Source: an uncultured Clostridia bacterium
GTDB taxonomy: Bacteria; Bacillota_A; Clostridia; Oscillospirales; Oscillospiraceae
Direction of reading: 5' to 3'
Length of the DNA stretch: 8,517 bases
NCBI GenBank assembly: GCA_946410505.1
Contig: CAMKAP010000080.1
Coordinates: 1 to 8,517 of the forward strand
The notes below the pieces were generated by a model, which ran no database searches, had not been told where the DNA came from, and worked only from the letters and a program-made list of their open reading frames with translations. Each line of letters opens with the position of its first letter. Within the stretch, counting starts at the first letter, position 1. Below are positions 1 through 7,139 of the stretch, in pieces. Made by a program: the position numbers and the translations under genes.

Positions 1-274
1 CGCAGAAGTACACCCAGTCGCCCAGCACGCGCACGTCCGGCGCGTAGTCGTAGAGGGGCAGTGTATCGGGCAGGCGGCGGTTCTCCCAATTCACCAGATC
101 GTCGGAGACCCAGACGCCCAGGGTCATGGAGGCGAAGATGTAGTAGCGCCCCTGAAAGCAGATCATGGACGGGTCCGCCGCCTCGCGGCAGATCTGAAGC
201 TGGCCGTGCCGGCGGGGATCGGCGTTGAACTGGTAGCGGTAGTTGACATTCAAAGGATTACAGTAGTACTTCAT
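1..274 (-). CDS. GH43-family glycosidase, N-terminal part (cut by window edge)
   Basis: Translating leftward from the ATG at 274-272 gives 91 open residues that run off the window. The start reads MKYYCNPLNVNYRYQF and has no signal peptide, so a cytoplasmic enzyme is likely. Residues 32-36 (AADPS) followed by a hydrophobic strand and RYYIF match the first blade of five-bladed beta-propeller GH43 enzymes, where this Asp (D34) is normally the catalytic base. WVSDDLVNW (55-63) and DYAPDV (76-81) are also typical GH43 segments. The pKa-modulating Asp and the general-acid Glu would lie beyond the window. GH43 members act mostly on arabinosides, xylosides or galactans; the subfamily cannot be decided here. 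The start is supported by a purine-rich AAGGAAGGGAGAG ribosome binding site just upstream, inside the end of the GH78 gene. The two genes overlap by 17 bp (258-274), so this is the fifth gene of the operon and is probably translationally coupled. Family call fairly sure; substrate unknown. Confidence 0.85.
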   Translation of the reverse strand, partial: MKYYCNPLNVNYRYQFNADPRRHGQLQICREAADPSMICFQGRYYIFASMTLGVWVSDDLVNWENRRLPDTLPLYDYAPDVRVLGDWVYFC

Positions 275-2519
275 AATGGTACTCTCCCTTCCTTACAGTG
301 TGGGTTTCTCCGTTGGGCAGCTCGATCTCGGCGGGGACAGGTACGGTGAAATCGAAAGCCAGCCTGTCGTCCCGGTATTCCCAGGCGCTTTGAATGTCAC
401 CGACAGGTGAGCGCCACAGGGCCTTGGCATGGCCCAGACTCCGGTCCGGGCAGGGGTGGAGCCTGAGCTTCCCGGCAGAGAGCCGGATCCCGCAGACGCC
501 GCCGAAGAGCCAGCCGGAGATGGCGCCGTAGGAATAGTGATTCAGAGAATCGTGCACCGTACCGTCGGCGCGCACGCCGTCCCAGGTCTCCCAGATCGTG
601 GTTGCGCCTTTCCTGACGGCGTAGAGCCAGCCCGGGCAGTCAGGCTGAAGCAGAAGGCGATAGGCCGTGTCGCTGTGTCCGTTCTCCGCCAGCACCCGGC
701 AGAGATCGGGCGTGGACAGGAAGCCCGTATTCAGGTGATAGCCGTTTTTCACCACCAGCGCGTTCAGCGCGTCCGCCGCCTCGCGCCTCTCGTCGCCGTC
801 CAACAGGCCGAAGGCGATGGGCCTAACGTACTCGCACTGGCGCTCGGACTGGATCCGGCCGTTTTTGGTGCAGGCGCAGCGGTAGGCCTTCTTCGCGTTC
901 TCCGCGATTTCCGCAAAGCGCTTTGCGTCCTCCGGCTTATCCAGGATCTCCGCGATCTGGGCAAGCAGAGAGGCGGAGCGATAATAATAGGCCGTGGCCA
1001 CTTCGGGAGCGCCGAACATCATGGTTTTCTTCATGGCGTCCATGTTGTTCACGTCGGGCTGGCACCACTCGCCGAAATGGAAGCCCTCGTCCACCAGGTA
1101 TTTGTGATAAGGATTGAGCAGATTGTGGGGCCTGGTTTTCCGTGCACGCTTTTCCACGAAGGCCAGCCAGCGGCACATCATGTCGTAGTTCTCCAGCAGG
1201 ATCTCTTTCCTGCCGTAGGCCTCGTACAGCGCCCAGGGCACCAGCACGCAGGCGTCGCCCCAGCCTGCCGAGCCCTGCAGCATGTTGGAGATCATCCCGC
1301 CGGCGTCGTTGACCGGCGCGATGTTGCGCACGAGCCCATCCTCGCCCTGGGCCAGGCGGCACTCGCCCAGCCACTTGCGCAGCACCGGATAGCAGTCCAT
1401 CAGGTAGACGGCGGTGGGCGCGAAGGCGCCGGCGTCGCCGGTCCAGCCCGCGCGCTCGCGGGTGGGGCAGTCGGTGGGAATGTCACAGAAGTTGGAGCGC
1501 ATACTCCAAAGGCTGTTGTGAAAAAGCTGATTGACGTCGGCGTTTCCACACGCGAAAAAGCCGGTCTGCGGCATCTGCGAATAGACGGCGACCGCTGTGA
1601 AGGCGGCAGTGCTCAGGTCCAGGTCCGTTTCCACCTTCGCATAGCGGAAGCCGAAGATACAGAAGCGGGGCTTATACACATTCTCCCCGTCTTTGCAGAT
1701 GTAGTCGATGCGCTGGGGGATGCCGCCGTTTTTATTGCGATCGCCCGGATCAAAGTTTGCCTGGGTGAAGTTGCCGTTTTCGTCCAGCGTCTCGCCGTGC
1801 CATAGGGTGATGCGCTGGCCGGCCTTCGCCGTCACGCGCAGCTCCGTGTAGCCCGCCAGGTTCTGCGTAAAGTCGATCAGCGTGTCGCCGTTCGGCGCGG
1901 TGAAGAGCTTTCCTTCAAAGCGCTCCTGCTCCAGGATCGGCACGCTCTCGGTGGGGGCCAGCGTCTCAAAGCCATAGTCCCGGACGCTTACGCCGTGCCA
2001 GTCGGAGATCTCCTCCATGCGCGCGTCATAGCTTTCGCCCAGCTCCAGGTCATTGCGGCGGACGGGGCCGCTCTGGCTGGCCTGCCAGCCATCATCACTT
2101 ATGAGCAGGATCTTCCCGCCGGCCTCCAGCTGGCAGAGCAGGGCCAGATCGCTGCCGAAGAGGCAGTTCAGGCCGTCGATACCGTTGTTGCCGCGGTACC
2201 AGCCGTCGCCCAAAGTGACCATGATCTCGTTCTCGCCTTCGCGCAGCAGCGCGGAGACATCATAGGCCTGCACGGTGAGGCGCTTGCGGTACTCCCCCGC
2301 GCCGGGGGCCAGGACGAAATCGCCCACCCGGCGGCCGTTGAGCTCTGCCTCATACAGGCCGTGGCAGGTAATATAGAGAACGGCATTGTCCGGCTGCCCG
2401 GCGCGGAAGCGGGCCCGCAGCACGGAGGCAGGCTGCCGCTCGCCCTGTTCATGGGGCAGCTCCGGGTCGATCCATTTCGCGCGCCAGACGGCGGGCATTC
2501 TGTTTTGCAGCAGCGTCAT
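258..2519 (-). CDS. GH78 alpha-L-rhamnosidase (intracellular, compact form)
   Basis: A 753-residue protein that should hydrolyse terminal alpha-L-rhamnose from glycosides or oligosaccharides by inversion. The order fits GH78: N-terminal beta-sandwich domains (about 1-310, with NGRRVGDFVLAPG and GDGWYRGN motifs), an (alpha/alpha)6 barrel (about 320-670) and a short C-terminal beta domain (about 675-753). The signature TDCPTRERAGWTGD (349-362) supplies D350, E355 (general acid) and D362, in the same spacing as D567, E572 and D579 of Bacillus RhaB. TIWETWDG (641-648) carries E644, matching the general base, followed by DSLNHYS (657-663). All expected catalytic residues are therefore present. There is no signal peptide and no appended CBM67, so it probably works in the cytoplasm on imported substrate. 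The start ATG is 1 bp after the upstream stop (TGA-T-ATG), with AGAGG 7 nt upstream. M8 is a weaker alternative start. Rhamnosidase activity is well supported; the aglycone or linkage is not visible. Confidence 0.95.
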   Translation of the reverse strand: MTLLQNRMPAVWRAKWIDPELPHEQGERQPASVLRARFRAGQPDNAVLYITCHGLYEAELNGRRVGDFVLAPGAGEYRKRLTVQAYDVSALLREGENEIMVTLGDGWYRGNNGIDGLNCLFGSDLALLCQLEAGGKILLISDDGWQASQSGPVRRNDLELGESYDARMEEISDWHGVSVRDYGFETLAPTESVPILEQERFEGKLFTAPNGDTLIDFTQNLAGYTELRVTAKAGQRITLWHGETLDENGNFTQANFDPGDRNKNGGIPQRIDYICKDGENVYKPRFCIFGFRYAKVETDLDLSTAAFTAVAVYSQMPQTGFFACGNADVNQLFHNSLWSMRSNFCDIPTDCPTRERAGWTGDAGAFAPTAVYLMDCYPVLRKWLGECRLAQGEDGLVRNIAPVNDAGGMISNMLQGSAGWGDACVLVPWALYEAYGRKEILLENYDMMCRWLAFVEKRARKTRPHNLLNPYHKYLVDEGFHFGEWCQPDVNNMDAMKKTMMFGAPEVATAYYYRSASLLAQIAEILDKPEDAKRFAEIAENAKKAYRCACTKNGRIQSERQCEYVRPIAFGLLDGDERREAADALNALVVKNGYHLNTGFLSTPDLCRVLAENGHSDTAYRLLLQPDCPGWLYAVRKGATTIWETWDGVRADGTVHDSLNHYSYGAISGWLFGGVCGIRLSAGKLRLHPCPDRSLGHAKALWRSPVGDIQSAWEYRDDRLAFDFTVPVPAEIELPNGETHTVRKGEYHYEVLL

Positions 2520-2520
2520 A

Positions 2521-3366
2521 TCAAAACCTCTCGTTTAACCATTCTGCGCTTTTTTCCAGGCTCTTCACCGGGTCTTTGTCGATCCAGTTTTTGTGGCTTT
2601 CCAGCACGACGGCCTCGACGCCGTTGGAGAGAGCGATCTCCTTCAGGCCGTCCAGGTCCATGTTTCCGGTGCCGAGCTCCATGCTGTCGGCTTTCAAGAT
2701 CGGCGTCATGGCAGGTCCCACCTGGCGGCTGCCCCGGTCGTTGATGTGCCAGAGCTTCATGCGCTGCCCCAGCTTTTTCATCCAGGCTTTCGCGTCCGCG
2801 CCGCCGTCGGTGAACCAGTAACTGTCAAATTCGAAATTGATGGCTGCGGGGTCCGTGTCCGCAAGCAGCACGTCATAGGCGCGCAGGCCGGGCTTTACCG
2901 GCAGAAGCTCCACATTGTGGTTGTGATACAGCAGTTCGATCCCCTGTTTTTTCAGCGTCTCGCCGGCCCGGTTCAGGCGATGTGCCAGCAGGCGCACCGC
3001 CTCTTCGTCGGAATAATCGAAGCGGTACATGCCGGTGATCACGACTTTGTCCGTCCCGAAGCTTTTTGCCTCTTCGATCACCGCGTCCGCCTCCCGCTCC
3101 AGGGAGCCCAGGTCGGCATGGAGACTGGCGACCGTCAGCCCGCTTTCCCGGAGAAGGCTCTGCCAGTCCAGCTTTCCGCCGTTTCCGGTGGGCATTCCGG
3201 CGGCGCGGGTCATCAGCCGCACCATGAGGGAACTGGGGTGGATCATGAAGCGATTGAGTTCAAGGCCGTCGTAACCGGCGGCCTTGATTCTGCGTAAAGT
3301 CTCCCGGGCCTGTGACTCGCTTCCGGTCACGGTGCCCAGCATGATCTGCTGTACGTATGTTTTCAT
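2521..3366 (-). CDS. Xylose-isomerase-like TIM-barrel sugar isomerase/epimerase
   Basis: A 281-residue protein of the AP-endonuclease-2/xylose-isomerase-like TIM-barrel family (PF01261 type), the group that includes IolE, IolI, ketose 3-epimerases and the catalytic subunits of C-glycoside-cleaving enzymes. Visible landmarks are GYDGLELN (31-38), SLHADLG (81-87), LLYHNHN (145-151), NFEFDSYW (177-184), LWHIND (205-210) and VVLESHKN (253-260). D181, H207 and E256 are the probable divalent-metal ligands and catalytic residues. The fourth ligand, usually a Glu near residue 145, is less clear because the strand reads YHNH. It is too short, and lacks the motifs, for L-rhamnose isomerase (about 420 residues). 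The start overlaps the GH2 stop as ATGA (4 bp), with AGGGA upstream, so it is translationally coupled. Its place between two glycosidases suggests action on a released or oxidised sugar, but the reaction cannot be named. Confidence 0.85.
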   Translation of the reverse strand: MKTYVQQIMLGTVTGSESQARETLRRIKAAGYDGLELNRFMIHPSSLMVRLMTRAAGMPTGNGGKLDWQSLLRESGLTVASLHADLGSLEREADAVIEEAKSFGTDKVVITGMYRFDYSDEEAVRLLAHRLNRAGETLKKQGIELLYHNHNVELLPVKPGLRAYDVLLADTDPAAINFEFDSYWFTDGGADAKAWMKKLGQRMKLWHINDRGSRQVGPAMTPILKADSMELGTGNMDLDGLKEIALSNGVEAVVLESHKNWIDKDPVKSLEKSAEWLNERF

Positions 3367-5549
3367 TTTTTGATTCCCTGCAAAATGCGGTTGAGCTGTT
3401 TGATGCTCTCCTCGTCCGCGCCTCCCTGTTTGAGCAGGCTCAGCATGGTCATGCGGCCCATCATCCGCTGCAGCGCGGGATTGTCCTTCACCGCGTCGGC
3501 CACGTCGCCCCGCTCGGAGGCGCCCTTGGCCATCATGGCGTCCACAATGGCGCCCGCCTGGGGATGGGAGCGGATCTCGCCCAGGGTGTCCTGGATGGAG
3601 AAGCAGCTCGGGTCGATCTCATCGGCGTCGAACCAGTTCGTCACGGAAGCGGCGGCTTTGTTGAAGATGTAGCTCTCGTCCGGCTCTGAAACCCGGCGGA
3701 TGCACATCGTATCGCTCACGCCCTCCGCCTCGGCGCGGATCAGATGCTCGCCCAGCAGCGGGATCTGGAAGCGGAAGACCGTTTTCCCGCTCTGCGTGCC
3801 GATCTTTGTGCCGTCCACATAGAGGCTGACCTCGGGCAGATTGGAATAGATCTTGATCTCCGTCTCCTCCTCACAGCGGTTCACGTAGCGCTTGCCGCAG
3901 AGATGGACAAAGGGCTCGCGCCTGCTCCAGGCCGCTTTGTAGAGATAGAAGGCGTCCTTGCGGAGCTGGCGGTCGAAGGTGACGAGACCCTTCTGGTTCT
4001 CGCCGTGCTTGCCGCCCTCGTCGCGCCCGTCGGCGGCGAAATCGAAGAGGTTCCACACGTGGGTGGCCCAGAGGTACGGCCGCGCCTCGATCATTTTGAG
4101 CATGTGCTCGTGGTACAGCGCCTGATACTCCTCGGTGTAATCCCCCTTCTCCGGATGGGAGGAATGAAAGGCGGGATTGGCGTCCGCGCCGTACTCGGAG
4201 AAGCCGATGACCCGGTTGGGGTATTTGGCGTGGTACTCGTCGAAAAACTCATCCGTCTGCTCCAGCTCCCCCAGATACCAGCCGAAATAGAGGTTATAGC
4301 TGTTGATGTCGGGGATGGCCAGGATCGGGCTCTCGATCTCCAGCATGAACACGTCGGCCATGGTTGTGAGGCGCGTGGGGTCCATGCGGTGGCAGAGCTC
4401 GTTAAGCGCCCGGTGGTTTTCCAGCAGCTCCTCGTTCACGGCACTCGCGGCTGTAATCTCATTGCTGAGTCCCCAGACCGCGATGCAGGGGTGGTTATAG
4501 CACTGGGTGATGAGCTCCCGCATCTGGCTGAGCGTGTTTTCACGCCCGCCGTGCATGTGCATGGTGATGTAGGGGATCTCCGCCCAGACGACAATGCCGT
4601 TTTCGTCGCAGAGGTCGTAAAACTCCTGGGCGTGCTGATAGTGGGCAAGGCGCAGGGTGTTGGCGCCCAGCTCCCGGATGATGGTCATATCGGCCGCGTG
4701 ATCTTCATAGCTGAGGGCGTTGCCCTTGCCCTTGAGATCCTGGTGGCGGCTCACGCCGCGCAGCGGATAGCTGCGCCCGTTAAGGAAAAAGCCTTCCTCC
4801 GGATCGCAGGTGAAAACGCGGCAGCCGAAGCGGGTCGAAACCTCGTCGCCGGAGGGCAGCTTCGCCGTCGCGGTGTAGAGATAGGGATCGTCCACGCCGT
4901 CCCAGAGATGTACGTTCTCGATCACGAACTCGGCGCAGCGCTCCACGGTTTTCGTCTCGCCGTTCACCGTGATGTCCACAGAGGCGCCGTTGTGCCAGGT
5001 CTCCACCGTGACGCGGGCGGTCCTGCTGCTCAGGTCCACCGACGGGGTGACCTTGATGCCGGGGGTGCCGTCCTTCAAAAGCTCAAAGTGCTCGGCGGGG
5101 ACGGCGATCAGATTCACGTCCCGGTACAGGCCGCCGTAGAAGGTGAAGTCCGCCTTCTGGGGATAGACGCTGCTGTTGTCCTCGTTATTGACGGAAATGG
5201 CAAGGGTGTTTTTCTCCTGCAGCTTTCCGGTCAGCTCCACCCGGAAGGCGGCGTAGCCACCCTCGTGGCGGCAGAGCTTTTCCCCGTTGAGGAATACTTC
5301 AGCCGTCATGGCGGCGCCGTTCACTTCGAGGAACAGGCACTCGCCGGCGCACTCCGCCGCCGTCAGCTCCCGCAGATACCAGCAGCTTCCCCGGTGATAG
5401 TCGTTGCCGCCGTCCTGGCCGTCCACGGCGTTCCAGGTGTGGGGCAGTGTCACCGTCTCGCCCTGCGCGGCATAGGCCATGGCGGTTTCCACGGGGACGG
5501 CGGCTTTCAAAAACCGCCATCCCTCGGCGAGAGTTGTGATCTTACGCAT
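3363..5549 (-). CDS. GH2 beta-glycosidase (beta-galactosidase/beta-glucuronidase type) with extra helical C-terminal tail
   Basis: A 728-residue retaining glycosidase of family GH2. Domains are an N-terminal jelly roll (about 1-155, with FTFYGGLYRDV), an Ig-like domain (160-240), a TIM barrel (about 242-550), a small beta domain (about 560-622) and an unusual helical tail (about 625-728). The acid/base is E364 in WGLSNE and the nucleophile is E452 in GFSEYG. YFGWY (421-425), VWNLFDF (from 498) and NQKG (518-521) also match the GH2 active site. NQKG fits the N-x-K motif used to recognise beta-glucuronidases, but many GH2 beta-galactosidase-like proteins carry similar sequences, so the sugar is undecided. 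No signal peptide. I chose the ATG at 5549 over an in-frame ATG at 5582. The former has AAGGGAGA at 5558-5565 and gives an 8-bp overlap with the transporter stop; the latter would add 11 basic residues and a 41-bp overlap. Second gene of the operon. Confidence 0.92.
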   Translation of the reverse strand: MRKITTLAEGWRFLKAAVPVETAMAYAAQGETVTLPHTWNAVDGQDGGNDYHRGSCWYLRELTAAECAGECLFLEVNGAAMTAEVFLNGEKLCRHEGGYAAFRVELTGKLQEKNTLAISVNNEDNSSVYPQKADFTFYGGLYRDVNLIAVPAEHFELLKDGTPGIKVTPSVDLSSRTARVTVETWHNGASVDITVNGETKTVERCAEFVIENVHLWDGVDDPYLYTATAKLPSGDEVSTRFGCRVFTCDPEEGFFLNGRSYPLRGVSRHQDLKGKGNALSYEDHAADMTIIRELGANTLRLAHYQHAQEFYDLCDENGIVVWAEIPYITMHMHGGRENTLSQMRELITQCYNHPCIAVWGLSNEITAASAVNEELLENHRALNELCHRMDPTRLTTMADVFMLEIESPILAIPDINSYNLYFGWYLGELEQTDEFFDEYHAKYPNRVIGFSEYGADANPAFHSSHPEKGDYTEEYQALYHEHMLKMIEARPYLWATHVWNLFDFAADGRDEGGKHGENQKGLVTFDRQLRKDAFYLYKAAWSRREPFVHLCGKRYVNRCEEETEIKIYSNLPEVSLYVDGTKIGTQSGKTVFRFQIPLLGEHLIRAEAEGVSDTMCIRRVSEPDESYIFNKAAASVTNWFDADEIDPSCFSIQDTLGEIRSHPQAGAIVDAMMAKGASERGDVADAVKDNPALQRMMGRMTMLSLLKQGGADEESIKQLNRILQGIKK
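5479..5520 (-). repeat. 10-bp perfect inverted repeat inside the 5' end of the GH2 gene
   Basis: ATGGCGGTTT (5479-5488) and AAACCGCCAT (5511-5520) are perfect inverted copies separated by 22 nt, about 30-70 nt downstream of the GH2 start. In the mRNA the first arm can alternatively pair with the nearer AAGCCGCC, giving a shorter hairpin with a UUGA loop, so two exclusive structures are possible. It lies in coding sequence and may be chance in GC-rich DNA. Confidence 0.5.
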
Positions 5550-7059
5550 TTTTCGGATCTCCCTTGTGCAGTTCTTCCTCAAAGAGCTCGGTCTGCGCCT
5601 CCGCTTTCTTCTCGGCGATGCGCTTCTGGACCTCGACCATCTCCGCCTTGCCGAGACGGCACTTGCGCATGGCGAGCAGGGTGCAGATAAAGCCCAGGAC
5701 CGCCAGGCCGTAGCGCAGGAACATGGTCATCCAGAACACGCCGGAGGTGGCCTCATCCGTGGGCTGGGGCATGGTGCTGGTATAGCCGATGAGGGCCACG
5801 CAGCCGGTGGCAATGGCCGCGGAGAAGGAGGAGACGATCTTGTCCACCAGGCTGTAGGTGCCGGAGACCACGGCGGGGATGTACTTGCCGCCCCGGTCCA
5901 GCTCATAGTCGATAAGGTCGGCCATAAAGCCGGTGTTGGCGGTGGTAACGCCCATGGCAAAGCCGTTCACCGCAAAGGTCAGCACGATGAAGAGGATCTT
6001 GAAGAGCAGAGAGCTGGAGATCGCGGTGGTGCCCACGGTGAAGCGGGTCACAATGAAGAAGGCGATCATGGCGATGTTGGCATAGATGCTGTAGCGGGTC
6101 CAGGCCACGATGGATTCCTTGTTGCCGTGCTTGCCGGCGTAGCGGGCGCCCAGGATGGCGAAGATGATGGAGGGGAACATGCCGATCATGCTGAGGGTGG
6201 TGGCAAGGCCCATGTTGCCGATGAGAATGCCGTTGAGCATGGTGCTCACGATGGAGGCGGAGGAGGCCTGCTGGGCGATCTTGTCGGAGGAAGCGGAGAT
6301 GATGTAGCTCTGCAGAGGCTTGTTGTTCTTCAGCACATCCCACATATCCTTGAATTTCAGGCGCTCCCGCTTGCCGATGCCCTTGAAGTTCTCGGGCTTG
6401 TCATAGGCGGAGATGCCGATGCAGACCAGCACCACGCCCACGAAGGAAAGGGCGATGCAGACCCAGGTGACCACATTCAGGAATTCCTGGTTGAAGCTGC
6501 CGCCGAAGGCGGGCATAAGCTTGGTGTAGACCACGATGTTCAGCGCCATGGGGGTGATGTAGTTCAGAGCCGTCTGCCACACGCCGACGGTGGGGCGCTG
6601 CTTCGGGTCGTTGGTGAGAAGGGCGGGCAGGGTCTGGGCGGTCATGTTCACGATGGTATAGCCGATGACATACAGCATGTAGCAGGCCAGAAACACCGGG
6701 ATGCCGTGGCCCTTGCTGGAGAAGACGTTGAACATCAGCAAAACGCCGCCGCTCTGGATTGCCCAGCCCAGGATCATCAGGGGGCGGACCTTCCCGAAGG
6801 GGGTGTTCACCCGGTCATACAGGAAGGCGAGCAGGGGGTCGGTAACGGCGTCAAAAATGCGGGTGAAGGTCAGCAGGCCGCCCACCACCAGGGTGGCGAT
6901 GCCGTAGCCGATGCTGGCGGAGTAGCTGGCCAGACCGATCAGGAAGTACATAGCCATGCCGTTGAAGGCATTGAAGGCCACCAGGATGATCTGCCACAGT
7001 TTTGCACGGCGGTATTCCACGCCGTCGATTTCACTCTGGGTGAGTTTTTCCTTTGCCAT
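5542..7059 (-). CDS. GPH (MelB-like) glycoside/pentoside/hexuronide:cation symporter
   Basis: A 505-residue inner-membrane transporter of the MFS superfamily, GPH family (MelB, GusB, XynB, UidB type), with about 12 hydrophobic segments. FDAVTDP (69-75) places D70 and D74 at the positions of the MelB cation- and sugar-binding Asp pair (D55 and D59). Further GPH marks are TPFGKVRPL (86-94), after the second to third helix, and DLIDYELDRGGKY (381-393) followed by the helix containing DK. A central cytoplasmic loop lies near 220-250. The C-terminal tail (about 465-505) is charged and helical. It should import small glycosides or oligosaccharides with Na+ or H+, which fits the cytoplasmic hydrolases downstream. 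It is the first gene of the operon. The ATG at 7059 has GAGGAA about 7 nt upstream. The stop overlaps the GH2 start by 8 bp (ATGCGTAA). Substrate cannot be read from sequence; hexuronides and rhamnosyl-glycosides are both possible. Confidence 0.93.
   Translation of the reverse strand: MAKEKLTQSEIDGVEYRRAKLWQIILVAFNAFNGMAMYFLIGLASYSASIGYGIATLVVGGLLTFTRIFDAVTDPLLAFLYDRVNTPFGKVRPLMILGWAIQSGGVLLMFNVFSSKGHGIPVFLACYMLYVIGYTIVNMTAQTLPALLTNDPKQRPTVGVWQTALNYITPMALNIVVYTKLMPAFGGSFNQEFLNVVTWVCIALSFVGVVLVCIGISAYDKPENFKGIGKRERLKFKDMWDVLKNNKPLQSYIISASSDKIAQQASSASIVSTMLNGILIGNMGLATTLSMIGMFPSIIFAILGARYAGKHGNKESIVAWTRYSIYANIAMIAFFIVTRFTVGTTAISSSLLFKILFIVLTFAVNGFAMGVTTANTGFMADLIDYELDRGGKYIPAVVSGTYSLVDKIVSSFSAAIATGCVALIGYTSTMPQPTDEATSGVFWMTMFLRYGLAVLGFICTLLAMRKCRLGKAEMVEVQKRIAEKKAEAQTELFEEELHKGDPKNA
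5558..5565 (-). promoter_or_regulatory. Ribosome binding site deciding the GH2 start
   Basis: On the minus strand AAGGGAGA is followed, 8 nt later, by ATG at 5549-5547, just before the transporter stop codon. This supports the shorter 728-residue GH2 over a start at 5582. Confidence 0.75.
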
Positions 7060-7107
7060 TTTCTGTTCCTCTTTTCTTGTTGTGATAATCGGTTTTTCGC
7101 TGTGCTT

Positions 7108-7137
7108 ATCTTACAGGAAAGCGGGACGGGCCGTAAA
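7108..7137 (-). promoter_or_regulatory. Putative sigma-70-type promoter of the glycoside operon
   Basis: Reading leftward there is a -35-like TTTACG (7137-7132), an 18-bp spacer and a -10-like TAAGAT (7113-7108), each 4/6 to consensus. Transcription would start near 7101, giving a leader of about 40 nt before the transporter ATG. The weak -35 directly next to the 20-bp repeat array (first unit starts at 7140) is what an AraC-activated promoter would look like. The match is modest, so this is a prediction. Confidence 0.5.
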
Positions 7138-7139
7138 CT

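Noticed and set aside
429..1805. Plus-strand open frame of about 458 codons antisense to the rhamnosidase (with a similar one at 1995-2744)
   Set aside because: The opposite strand holds intact GH78 with all catalytic residues; the antisense product has no family features.
2521..3366. L-rhamnose isomerase (RhaA) as identity of the TIM-barrel gene
   Set aside because: RhaA is about 420 residues and has different motifs; this 281-residue protein belongs to the IolE/IolI-like group.
5550..5582. Upstream in-frame ATG extending GH2 by 11 residues
   Set aside because: It would lengthen the overlap with the transporter to 41 bp and add a basic tail; the ATG at 5549 has a good ribosome binding site and starts at the usual GH2 N-terminus.
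3744..5690. Plus-strand open frame of about 648 codons antisense to the GH2 gene
   Set aside because: Its translation is repetitive, Val/Leu/Ala/Gly-rich and without recognisable domains; the opposite strand encodes a complete GH2 with both catalytic Glu.
7081..7120. Possible catabolite-repression (cre) or GATAA/TTATC inverted-repeat operator in the operon leader
   Set aside because: No central CG with the expected flanks for cre, and the inverted repeat is only about 5 bp with a long loop.
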